A stretch of 64,000 nt of DNA, from NCBI GenBank assembly GCA_050291245.1, contig JBNKJP010000026.1, forward strand, positions 1 through 64,000, written 5' to 3'. Below, one piece after another: positions 54,901 to 62,180 of the stretch. The translations under genes were made by a program, and so were the position numbers. Position 1 is the first letter of the stretch, and the number at the start of each line of letters is the position of its first letter. The DNA comes from Thiodiazotropha sp050291245 (lineage in GTDB: Bacteria > Pseudomonadota > Gammaproteobacteria > Chromatiales > Chromatiaceae). The notes beneath the pieces are model-generated. The model did no database searches, had not been told where the DNA came from, and saw only the letters and a program-made list of their open reading frames with translations.

Positions 54901-55072
54901 AGCCGCCGCACGTAACTCCATCGGCCTGGTACTGGTGGGTGGCATGGCCATTGGCACCCTGTTCACCCTGTTCGTGCTGCCTTCGATCTATGTATTGATG
55001 GCCAAGGATCATAATGCGGACAAGATCAGGGAGGAAGAGCTGGAGCGGCTGGAAACGGTTACCTCATCCTGA
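51920..55072 (+). CDS. RND multidrug efflux pump (MexF/OqxB-like)
   Basis: 1050 residues. TM1 at ~15-33 follows Phe-Ile-Gln-Arg-Pro-Val-Leu-Ala. TM4 holds the full proton-relay Val-Val-Asp-Asp-Ala-Ile-Val-Val-Val-Glu-Asn. The second half has Gly-Leu-Ile-Ser-Lys-Asn-Gly-Ile-Leu-Ile-Val-Glu-Phe and Arg-Leu-Arg-Pro-Val-Leu-Met-Thr-Thr. It uses proton flow to expel drugs or other organic molecules. Substrate cannot be predicted. An ATG three codons later is an alternative start. It is paired with the adaptor at 50739-51863. Confidence 0.93.
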   Translation: MASMKAFTDIFIQRPVLAIVINLLIVIAGVAAWNTLNIRQYPRSENATVNISTVYVGANAELVKGFITTPLEQAIAAADGIDYIESKSLQGFSMINARLKLNYSPTKALAEITAKVNQVRNDLPVEAQVPAISIQSADSQFASAYISFSSEILSQAEITDYLIRVVQPRLAAVAGVQRADVLGARIFAMRIWLQPDKMAALHISPAQVRQALASNNFLAAIGSTKGNLVQVNMTANTDLHTVEEFEQLVIFQEGDSIVRLRDVADVTLGAEDYDTSVSYSGQTAVFMGIFPLPNANTIDVVKLVREEIVSIERDLPSGLAVNIGYDASEYISTAITEVTKTLGDTLLIVILVIYLFLGSLRSALVPTIAIPVSLIGSIFLMQAFGFTLNLLTLLAIVLSVGLVVDDAIVVVENIERHLREGRSKREAALLGARELLGPVIAMTITLAAVYMPIALQGGLTGALFREFALTLAGTVTISGIVALTLSPMMSSHMLHDAADEEKGFTGWINHYFDRMRQSYGRLIGRTLQARPFVYAIWFAVAVAAIPMYDMSPKELAPSEDQSVVFGIINAAANATADQKRFFGKAVEQTFLSTPEADLTFQILFAPSVGARFDVDGFSGVVVKPWHNPRERTVFEIQQELQGKLSAIPGFQIFATTPPALPGGSNFPIEFLITSTADAKQLLEFAQQLQGKAAASGMFLFPPQIDLKYDQPEARVVLDRDKIGALGLDLNQVGRDMAAALGGDFVNRFNISGRSYKVIPQIERSQRLNPEQLTDIYVSGPKGELIPLSSVAHIESKTVPRSLNRFQQLNSVKLSGMTNRTLDQALNVLEEAAQEILPPGYSVDYTGESRQLRQEGNKFLPAFALAIVMIFLALAVQFNSFRDPGIILFGSVPLAMFGALLFTFLKMPNPNMPFWTNGWTTTLNIYAQVGLVTLVGLISKNGILIVEFANKLQEQGLSKMDAVTEAAMTRLRPVLMTTFATVAGHLPLTMVTGAGAAARNSIGLVLVGGMAIGTLFTLFVLPSIYVLMAKDHNADKIREEELERLETVTSS

Positions 55073-55230
55073 CGTTTGCACTTTTTTTGAGCCTATGCGT
55101 TCTCTGTCATTACGACAGTCACAAAGAAACAAGCGCGCGCAAAAGGACAAGGTATGTCGCGAAGCTTTGCCACGATAGAAACGAATATTTTCAACCGGTC
55201 ATCCATAAACGCCAATATGGGCCCAGTAGG

Positions 55231-56520
55231 TTGACACAACTTAGTTGTCCGGCACTGATGGTTTGCGCCCCCGCGTCAGGGAGCGGAAAAACCACCGTAG
55301 TGGCTGCATTGGCCCGGTTGCATAGCCGCCAGGGGCGCAAGGTGCGCGTGTTCAAGTGCGGTCCCGATTTTCTCGATCCCAAAATCCACGCGATCGCTTC
55401 GTCGGCGCCTTGCGAAAATATCGACCTCGGCATGTGCGGTGAGGCGGATGCCCGTTGGCGGCTTGCCCGGGCGGCACGGGATTCCGATCTGATTCTGATC
55501 GAAGACGTGATGGGCCTCTACGACGCTGAGCAGTCCGGTGCCGCACTGGCTCGCGTACTCGGGGTGCCGATTCTTCTGGTTGTCGATGCTCAAGCCATGG
55601 CCGGCAGTTTCGGCGCTGTCTGCTATGGTCTCAAGCACTATGGGGATGGCGCGCCTGTAACCGCGGCCTTGGCCAACCGTGTCGGCAGTGATTATCACGC
55701 CGAGTTGTGTCGCAACAGCCTGCCTGACGGAATCACCTGGACTGGGGCTCTCATGAGAGATGAGGAGATCTCACTGCCGGAACGCCAGCTTGGCCTGCTG
55801 CCGGCCACGGAGATTGCCGATTTAGTACAGCGACTCGACCATGCTGCCGACACCTTGGAACGCAGTGGTGTTAGCGCCTTGCCGCCTGCGGTTGTATTCG
55901 ATGCGCAACCAACGCCGGGGTGGCCGGCGCTGCTCACCGGTAAAAGAATCGCGGTCGCTGATGATACGGCCTTCTGTTTTCGATACCCGGCCAATGAGGA
56001 GTTGTTGTGTGATGCCGGGGCTGAATTGGTGTTTTTCTCACCCCTGCACGATTCAGAACTACCCGCCTGCGATGCGGTTTGGCTTCCCGGCGGCTACCCG
56101 GAACTTCATGCCGAAACCATTTCAGGCAATCGAACCATGAAGGCATCCTTGCAAAGCCATGTGACGTCAGGAAAACCACTACTCGCGGAGTGTGGCGGTA
56201 TGATGGCCTGCTGCGAACACTTGATTGCGATTGACGGAACATCCCACACCGGTTTCGGCCTTCTGCCCGGTGAGTCACGAATGCAGGCACGCCTGGCGGG
56301 TCTCGGGCTGCTCAGTGCCGATTTGCCGGAAGGAAGCATTACTGGCCACTGCTTCCACTACTCCACCACATCCTCGCCCCTTGTTCCAATCACCCAGGCG
56401 AGGAAGCGGTATGGCGAAGGCTCCGAACCGGTCTACAGAAAGGCACGCCTGACCGCGTCGTATATGCATGCCTATTTCCCTTCCAATCCACTCGCTTGCG
56501 CGAGACTCTTTTTATGCTGA
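55231..56520 (+). CDS. cobB: Cobyrinic acid a,c-diamide synthase
   Basis: About 429 residues. The P-loop is Ala-Pro-Ala-Ser-Gly-Ser-Gly-Lys-Thr-Thr (~12-21), followed by Val-Phe-Lys-Cys-Gly-Pro-Asp-Phe-Leu-Asp-Pro. The glutamine amidotransferase half has Leu-Ala-Glu-Cys-Gly-Gly-Met-Met (nucleophile Cys) and the later Gly-His-Cys-Phe-His-Tyr. The enzyme amidates two side chains of cobyrinate in cobalamin synthesis using ATP and glutamine. The start is uncertain: TTG at 55231 or ATG at 55258 fit the family, while the upstream open frame from 55087 does not. No other cobalamin genes or B12 riboswitch were seen around it. Confidence 0.88.
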   Translation: MTQLSCPALMVCAPASGSGKTTVVAALARLHSRQGRKVRVFKCGPDFLDPKIHAIASSAPCENIDLGMCGEADARWRLARAARDSDLILIEDVMGLYDAEQSGAALARVLGVPILLVVDAQAMAGSFGAVCYGLKHYGDGAPVTAALANRVGSDYHAELCRNSLPDGITWTGALMRDEEISLPERQLGLLPATEIADLVQRLDHAADTLERSGVSALPPAVVFDAQPTPGWPALLTGKRIAVADDTAFCFRYPANEELLCDAGAELVFFSPLHDSELPACDAVWLPGGYPELHAETISGNRTMKASLQSHVTSGKPLLAECGGMMACCEHLIAIDGTSHTGFGLLPGESRMQARLAGLGLLSADLPEGSITGHCFHYSTTSSPLVPITQARKRYGEGSEPVYRKARLTASYMHAYFPSNPLACARLFLC

Positions 56521-56553
56521 ATTCGCGGAAAAAGCGCCTTATTGAGGGGTTAG

Positions 56554-57879
56554 CTACCTCTCCGGGTCAACCCATGACTCATACAAAGGCAGCCTCACAA
56601 TAAAGGTCGCGCCTTTGCCCGGCTCGGATTCCACCAGCAGCTCTCCCTTGTGTGTGTCGGTAATGATGTTGTAGGCGATGGCGAGACCTTGACCTGAGCC
56701 TTTACCCACATCCTTGGTGGTAAAAAACGGTTCGAATATCCGCATGATCAGGGACGAATCAATCCCACAGCCCGAATCTTCGACGAGTAATTCTCCCCAA
56801 TTTTCATTTATTCGTGTCAAGATGCGTATCTTTCCCTGCTCCGCTGGCGATTTATCGGAAATGGCATCGGCGGCGTTGATGATAAGGTTGAGCAGAACCT
56901 GTCCTATATCACCCTGCAAACCCTTAACGATCAGTCCAGGATGGGAAAACTCCACTGAGATGTCCGCAACTTCCTCCCAGACATTACGAGTGATTTCAAC
57001 CGTTGATCTTACGAGCGGTTCCAACTCCACGGGTCCTAGCGCTTTTTCACCGACGGAGGCAAAGTTTTTCATCGCCAGGACGATTTGCGCTACCCGACGC
57101 GTCCCATCGGCGGCTTGATCCAGGGCAAGTGGGATCTCTGTTTTCAGGTACTCAAAATCCAGTGCTTCAAACATGGAGGTGATGTGATCGCGCAGTTTTG
57201 AAAACTCGGTCACATCGGGATTTGCGGGATCCATCTGCTCCTGGCATTGATGCATGTTGACAATCAGCTCTTCGAAGGATTCGCGCAGAAAATCAATGTT
57301 GTTTCCAACAAATTGAATGGGTGTATTGATCTCATGGGCGATGCCGGATGCCAGTTGCCCGATGGAAGCCAGTTTTTCCTTTTGCAACAATTGGGTATGG
57401 GTCCGCTGCAGTTCCTGATAGGCATCCTCCAATTTGCGGGTTTGGGCCTCAAGTTCGGTTTGTTTTACCCGCAATTGATCATTGAGCGCGCCCAACTCAC
57501 TGTTTCGCTCTCTGACCTCCTGCGCCAGCACGTTACGATCGGTAACGTTACGGCACACCTCGCCGCCAGCAATGATAGTTCCCGCATCATCAAACAATGG
57601 AAAACAGGAGTTTTCCCAATGAGATACTTCATTGTCCTGGGTCACTGCGGTACGATGAACCACGGTGAATTTTCCCGTTTCAAATGCCTTTTGAACGCCA
57701 CACTTTTCACAAATCTGCGTTCGTTTTTCGTAAGCGGCGTAGCATTTCACTCCGATTTGGTCGCCAAATGCCTGTTTCATGGCCGCATTCTGATAGATGA
57801 CATTGAAATCCGTATCCTGGATGGTGATTCCGTCCGGTATGTTTTCCAGAATTTGTTCGTGGAGTGTTTGTTTGCTCAT
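56554..57879 (-). CDS. PAS sensor histidine kinase
   Basis: 441 residues. An N-terminal PAS domain (~8-120) has an unusual Cys set (Cys46, then Ile-Cys-Glu-Lys-Cys-Gly-Val). A coiled-coil linker (~120-170), a HisKA domain with phospho-acceptor His182 in Gly-Ile-Ala-His-Glu-Ile-Asn-Thr-Pro, and an HATPase domain (Asn-Ala-Ala-Asp-Ala-Ile, Asp-Ser-Gly-Cys-Gly-Ile, Gly-Ser-Gly-Gln-Gly-Leu-Ala) follow. It lacks transmembrane helices and a receiver domain, so it is a soluble sensor whose response regulator is elsewhere. The PAS Cys could bind a metal or sense redox, which is inference. Confidence 0.9.
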   Translation of the reverse strand: MSKQTLHEQILENIPDGITIQDTDFNVIYQNAAMKQAFGDQIGVKCYAAYEKRTQICEKCGVQKAFETGKFTVVHRTAVTQDNEVSHWENSCFPLFDDAGTIIAGGEVCRNVTDRNVLAQEVRERNSELGALNDQLRVKQTELEAQTRKLEDAYQELQRTHTQLLQKEKLASIGQLASGIAHEINTPIQFVGNNIDFLRESFEELIVNMHQCQEQMDPANPDVTEFSKLRDHITSMFEALDFEYLKTEIPLALDQAADGTRRVAQIVLAMKNFASVGEKALGPVELEPLVRSTVEITRNVWEEVADISVEFSHPGLIVKGLQGDIGQVLLNLIINAADAISDKSPAEQGKIRILTRINENWGELLVEDSGCGIDSSLIMRIFEPFFTTKDVGKGSGQGLAIAYNIITDTHKGELLVESEPGKGATFIVRLPLYESWVDPER

Positions 57880-57952
57880 ATCACTGGCACCTTCAGCCTT
57901 TGGAGGGCTGCTGGTTTTGCTGGAAGCCCGGCATTTTTAACTGGGCTAAGCT

Positions 57953-58189
57953 CTACGAGTCGCCACAGCTCCTTTTGCCTCCGAGCTCGACACGTCCGCA
58001 TATCGATATCACTAAATACGACTCACCAACACTATTAGCGTCACGATCATGAATAGTTGAAGGTACTGGATCCGCTATCCAGCCGATCAGGCCGCTCATC
58101 TCTGATCGAGAGCACACAATAACACCGGAGAGAACGATTAGCCCCAGTACAATAGTCGGGAATATGACGACCTTTGCAGTTAAAATCAT
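57953..58189 (-). CDS. Doubtful small membrane-anchored protein
   Basis: 78 codons with a hydrophobic N-terminus (~8-26, Ile-Phe-Pro-Thr-Ile-Val-Leu-Gly-Leu-Ile-Val-Leu) and a polar remainder. It lies 73 nt upstream of the histidine kinase on the same strand. No ribosome site is evident before the ATG, and no family was recognised, so it may be a chance frame. Confidence 0.25.
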   Translation of the reverse strand: MILTAKVVIFPTIVLGLIVLSGVIVCSRSEMSGLIGWIADPVPSTIHDRDANSVGESYLVISICGRVELGGKRSCGDS

Positions 58190-58276
58190 TTTGGGATGAT
58201 TCTTGGAGGGTTAATCTTTGAATTTGTCCTGATCAGCACGCTCGGAATCGCCCTTTCGCCGGGTCCCGACTCATAG

Positions 58277-58335
58277 CTGCCGGAAGGAAGCATCACTGGC
58301 TGATGCTTCCACCGCTCGACCACATCCTCGCTCAG
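58277..58335 (+). pseudogene. Fragment of a second cobB gene
   Basis: The 59 bp match cobB around 56323-56380 at roughly 50 positions. In frame it reads Leu-Pro-Glu-Gly-Ser-Ile-Thr-Gly-stop-Cys-Phe-His-Arg-Ser-Thr-Thr-Ser-Ser, versus the intact Gly-His-Cys-Phe-His-Tyr-Ser-Thr-Thr-Ser-Ser. The TGA replaces the catalytic His codon. Just upstream, a short Leu-Gly-Ile-Ala-Leu-x-Pro-Gly-like stretch may be more of the same decayed copy. Confidence 0.65.
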
Positions 58336-58350
58336 AGAAAAACTTTCCAG

Positions 58351-60072
58351 CTAATAGAGGTAATGGGGCATCATATCTTTGAGTATTTTTCGGCGAAGCG
58401 TCTTCTCCTGCTCTCTATCGACATATTGTGTGGTTGCGAACGGCTTGTGTCGATATCCCGTATCGCCCACAGGTAAGCTCGCGCCAAATGGGGAGGCATC
58501 CGGATCACAGCTCGCGCCTCTTTCCGGCAGGACACCGCGTAGCAGATACTCAGCCACAACATGATCGGCACACTCTGAGATAAATAAGCTGGTATGCCCC
58601 CATCCATTCACGGTTAGCAGGCGTGAGTTTCGCAACAGTCTTTGTACTGTTTTTGCGCCATGATAGGGTGTCGCCGGATCGAAAAGGGTATTGACCACCA
58701 ACACCGGATGTTCAGTCTTCACCTTGAATCCGCCCGCGTACCGGCTCTCTTTACGGCCTGGCCACGATTGACAAACGCTTGAGTTCCAGGTCCAGAGACT
58801 GCCAACATATTTGTATGCCATATCTGATATCTCGGCGGCCCATGTCCAATATTCGTATAAGTAGGGATTATCAGTGTCAGAACAGGATACTCCCGACACC
58901 CCAACACGCGGTTGGGGTATGTACTCGTCACTGCGGTCATCCTCAAACCCCAACGAATGTCGCAAAGCATAGTATCTGTTTGCAATTTCCTCATCCCCCA
59001 ACTCTTCTTCAATCGCCGCTACCACCGATGCAAGTTCGGCCCAGGATGCCGGTTCATACAAAGCATTAACCGTATAAAAAACAACACTAGAATAATCGAT
59101 GAATATTTCTGCGCCGTTATCATCGATAATCACGATGGGTTCTTCTTTGATACGCTCGACAAAACTGCTAAAGCGACTTTCGGCATCGTTCGCCAATGCA
59201 CAGATTTCGATACCACCTTCGTTACATGTGCGAAAGAATTCCTGTAAGGTATCCTGGGAACCTTCGGCGGCGCGCAAGCGTGTACTATAGGGCAGAAAAT
59301 AGGACTCCCATCCACGCCCTGTCGCCCATGCAATCGGGTCGATAACACCATCCAGAACCATTGCGCCGACATTTTCAGGGAAAAGATTGGCGTAGGTCAC
59401 TCCGAGGTACGATCCATAGGAGTAACCGGCGAAATACAGCTTTTCGTCGCCGACAGCCTGGCGCAGCAGATCCAAATCGCGAGCCACATCAGCCGTGGAC
59501 ATATGGTCGATCAATTCGCTGGCCCGCATGGCGCACATGCCGGACAGGTACTGATCAAGCCTTTGTCTTTGACTTACTTCTTCAGGCGTAGTCGGGAAAA
59601 CAGGGGCTTCATGGAATGGGGTGAGTTCGTTGAGATCTTCGAAGCATGTCAGCTCATCGCTACGGCCAATGCCGCGGGGGTCAAAGCCAATAAGATCGTA
59701 ATTACGACGCACTTCTTCTGTAAATAGATAGGGCCCGGCATCAAGCAACATGTCGACGCCACTTCCTCCGGGTCCGCCGGGATTGAGAAATAGTGAGCCT
59801 TTTTTATTTGTGCCGCTTGAAGCCGGCAGTCTTGCAAGTGCGATACGAACCTGGCGCTCCCCGTGTCCAAATGTGGAATATGAATCGACATGTCGTTGAT
59901 GGTTGAGTGGGACATAAACACTCGCGCATTCAAATTGCGTATCCGTCACTCCTTCGCAGGGTTTCCATTGTATTCCGGCAAAGGTCTCAGCGATAAAAGC
60001 GAAACCAAAGAAAGCGCCGATTGACACTTTCATAACCCAAGAATCAGAACGATTCCCCTTAGTATTAAACAT
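58351..60072 (-). CDS. Secreted S33-family alpha/beta-hydrolase (tripeptidyl-aminopeptidase-like)
   Basis: 573 residues with an N-terminal signal (~15-32, ending near Ala-Glu-Thr-Phe-Ala-Gly). The oxyanion-hole Asn-Pro-Gly-Gly-Pro-Gly-Gly-Ser-Gly is at ~96-104, the nucleophile Ser218 in Gly-Tyr-Ser-Tyr-Gly-Ser, the Asp in Thr-Leu-Phe-Asp-Pro-Ala-Thr-Pro and the His in Gly-Trp-Gly-His-Thr-Ser. The C-terminal cap belongs to the TAP-like group. The enzyme probably removes short N-terminal peptides or a related amide outside the cytoplasm. It is transcribed alone. The true substrate is unknown. Confidence 0.88.
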   Translation of the reverse strand: MFNTKGNRSDSWVMKVSIGAFFGFAFIAETFAGIQWKPCEGVTDTQFECASVYVPLNHQRHVDSYSTFGHGERQVRIALARLPASSGTNKKGSLFLNPGGPGGSGVDMLLDAGPYLFTEEVRRNYDLIGFDPRGIGRSDELTCFEDLNELTPFHEAPVFPTTPEEVSQRQRLDQYLSGMCAMRASELIDHMSTADVARDLDLLRQAVGDEKLYFAGYSYGSYLGVTYANLFPENVGAMVLDGVIDPIAWATGRGWESYFLPYSTRLRAAEGSQDTLQEFFRTCNEGGIEICALANDAESRFSSFVERIKEEPIVIIDDNGAEIFIDYSSVVFYTVNALYEPASWAELASVVAAIEEELGDEEIANRYYALRHSLGFEDDRSDEYIPQPRVGVSGVSCSDTDNPYLYEYWTWAAEISDMAYKYVGSLWTWNSSVCQSWPGRKESRYAGGFKVKTEHPVLVVNTLFDPATPYHGAKTVQRLLRNSRLLTVNGWGHTSLFISECADHVVAEYLLRGVLPERGASCDPDASPFGASLPVGDTGYRHKPFATTQYVDREQEKTLRRKILKDMMPHYLY

Positions 60073-60345
60073 TGCTTGTTATCTCCCTATTGTCAGCTTC
60101 CTTCCAGTACCGATTCATCACAAAATACTGTTCAGAACATAAACGCCATTGTTAAATAACGGTGTTTCTTTAGTGATGTGCCGTTATGACACAAGATATC
60201 AAATAATCACTTCTAATCCAGTAAAATTAAAGTTACCCGTAAGGCTAGTGGCACTTATTTAAGGCTAGGGTTTGGATTGGAGCATGATGGAGAAGTGGCG
60301 CATGGATGCACCGTTGACGAACCTTCCAAGTAACTCAACCCTCAA

Positions 60346-60370
60346 CGTTCCCACGCGGAGCGTGGGAACG
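60346..60370. repeat. Single terminal hairpin of the 109-bp repeat family
   Basis: CGTTCCCACGCGGAGCGTGGGAACG, followed by AGAAA as in the ends of the larger elements at 4507 and 14010. It lies in the gap between the S33 hydrolase and FadL genes. Confidence 0.75.
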
Positions 60371-60449
60371 AGAAAAAGAAACGTTTTACAATCGCGGACC
60401 GGGTTTCTGCAGCGTAACGCCGGTCCCATGATTGATGAGTGGTTCTCCG

Positions 60450-60474
60450 CCCATCCTGCTGCGGGCAGGATGGG
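60450..60474. repeat. Perfect 10-bp-stem palindrome downstream of fadL
   Basis: CCCATCCTGC and GCAGGATGGG flank a 5-nt loop. No T run follows on the fadL strand, so it is more likely a small repeat than a terminator. The surrounding 60073-60518 interval shows no gene. Confidence 0.5.
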
Positions 60475-60518
60475 CAAACGGAACTATGGAAGTGGCATCA
60501 GGCAGGCCGCTCCGGAGG

Positions 60519-61886
60519 TTAAAATTGCCAGTTCGCCTGGGCGGAAATGATGTTCACATCCGACTCGTAGCTGCCGGAAAGGTTATAGCCAAATGCGGTG
60601 TCCGTGGCGTTGATGTCGGTGTCGCTGACGAAAAGATGGGCGTAAGCAAAATCCAGACTTACAGCGGGTGTTGCGGTATAGGAGAGACCGAGCGCCAGCC
60701 ACTTTCTGTCGTTGCCGGGTATTCTCGGCGTCCGGCTTTCCGCATCGGGAATCGGTGTCTGGTCATAGGCGATGCCACTGCGTAAGGTCAGCTGATCGCT
60801 GAAACGATAATTGACGCCGAGTGAAAACTTATAGGTATCGTCCCAGTTCTCGGGTTGCACACTGTCATCTTTCAACGCATTGTCGTATTCGATGCGCAAC
60901 TCATCAAAACTACTCCACTGGGTCCAGGTAACGTCCGCCATCAGCTCCCACTTGGGGGCGATCTGGCTGGTGACGCTTAACGAAAGACTGGCCGGCAGTT
61001 CCACCGAGGCCGTGGCATCGCTATCCGCCAACACCGCGGTGAACGCCGCGGGCAGGGCGATCCCGTCGGGACCTGTGAAATCGGCTGTGCCTTCCAGATC
61101 CTGCTTGACCTTGGAACGGTAGGCCATTCCGACTCGGGTCTGCTCTGTGAACTCGTAGAGCAGACCCAGATTGTACCCGTAGCCCCAATCATCACCCTCG
61201 ACAACAACCTTCCCATCCGTCCCGGTACTACCCGGCGTCGCCAGTCCCAGACCCGCACAGCTGGCCGGTGGAAGGGAACCCAGACAGACTGCGCTGTAAT
61301 CCACTGCATTGGAGAGTTCCGCGCTCGCGCGCATGAAATCGAGCCCCGCTCCGAGGGAGAGTTGATCGTTCACCTGATAGGCAACGGAGGGGTTGATGTT
61401 GATCGTCATGACCTCTGATTTGATCGCATGATAGCGCCCTACCCAGTTGCTGTCGTACTCCGTGGAGAGGCCGAAAGGCGCACCGATACCCAGTCCTACG
61501 AAGAGTCGCTTGTTGAGTTCGTGGGTATAGTAGAGGCTGGGTGCAAACCCGGTGGTTCCCGCATCACCCCCCTCGCCACCGCTGATGGTAGCCCCGCCGA
61601 AAAGGGGATTGGTCGTGGCGCTACCGGAGAACTTGGCCGAGGGCGTTATGAAGTGACCGCCTACCACCGCCTGACTCCCTTTCAGGCGGGTCATTCCCGC
61701 CGGATTGAAGAAAACCGTGGAGGCGTCTTCCGCTGACGCCGCACCACCGGAGATTGCATTACCCACCTGCTTGACGCTCTGTTCGACCAGGGCGAAACCC
61801 GATGCCCAGGCGTTTCCAGTGGTTCCCAGCGCCAGGCCGGAAACAACCAGTGAAAGCATTTTTCGCGAAAACAAACACTGCTTCAT
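60519..61886 (-). CDS. fadL: FadL-type outer-membrane long-chain fatty acid transporter
   Basis: 455 residues. The signal peptide ends near Ala-Trp-Ala-Ser (residue ~28), followed by the plug motif Gly-Phe-Ala-Leu-Val-Glu-Gln-Ser, then Asp-Ala-Ser-Thr-Val-Phe-Phe-Asn-Pro-Ala-Gly-Met at ~55-66 and a beta-barrel that ends in Phe (Ala-Asn-Trp-Gln-Phe). FadL proteins admit fatty acids or other hydrophobic molecules across the outer membrane. An acyl-CoA ligase gene lies ~295 bp upstream on the same strand, so uptake and activation could be linked, though an inverted repeat separates them. Confidence 0.92.
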   Translation of the reverse strand: MKQCLFSRKMLSLVVSGLALGTTGNAWASGFALVEQSVKQVGNAISGGAASAEDASTVFFNPAGMTRLKGSQAVVGGHFITPSAKFSGSATTNPLFGGATISGGEGGDAGTTGFAPSLYYTHELNKRLFVGLGIGAPFGLSTEYDSNWVGRYHAIKSEVMTININPSVAYQVNDQLSLGAGLDFMRASAELSNAVDYSAVCLGSLPPASCAGLGLATPGSTGTDGKVVVEGDDWGYGYNLGLLYEFTEQTRVGMAYRSKVKQDLEGTADFTGPDGIALPAAFTAVLADSDATASVELPASLSLSVTSQIAPKWELMADVTWTQWSSFDELRIEYDNALKDDSVQPENWDDTYKFSLGVNYRFSDQLTLRSGIAYDQTPIPDAESRTPRIPGNDRKWLALGLSYTATPAVSLDFAYAHLFVSDTDINATDTAFGYNLSGSYESDVNIISAQANWQF

Positions 61887-62040
61887 AGGATCCTCTCTTT
61901 ACGTTATAAAGCGCACCGCTCCGTCTTCGGGCGGCCACTGTTTGCCAGGCGTGCCGTTGTGTTTAATCCCCTCCGGATTCGACAAACCATGGCAGGATCC
62001 GGCCTGTCTCCCCCTGGCCGGCAATAGATTGTTAGTTTTT

Positions 62041-62172
62041 AGTTTTGAGTTATTAGTTTTTAGTTGATGAGTTCGCTGCGCTCACGATTTTTTATTGTTT
62101 GTTCTTCCTTCGAAGAGAAGGGAATAAAACAACCGTGAGCATCGCGAACTCATCCACTAATAACTCAAAACT
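62041..62172. repeat. 132-bp near-palindromic inverted repeat (MITE-like)
   Basis: The two ends are inverted copies (AGTTTTGAGTTATTAGT ... ACTAATAACTCAAAACT), followed inward by GATGAGTTCGC / GCGAACTCATC and CTCACG / CGTGAG. The middle (TTCTTCCTTCGAAGAGAAGG) is partly palindromic too. It lies between fadL and the acyl-CoA ligase gene and could fold into a long hairpin. Confidence 0.7.
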
Positions 62173-62180
62173 CTGCAAAG

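Noticed and set aside
55073..55230. Cobalamin riboswitch upstream of cobB
   Set aside because: No B12-box-like or multi-stem pattern could be recognised, only a short CTGTC/GACAG hairpin.
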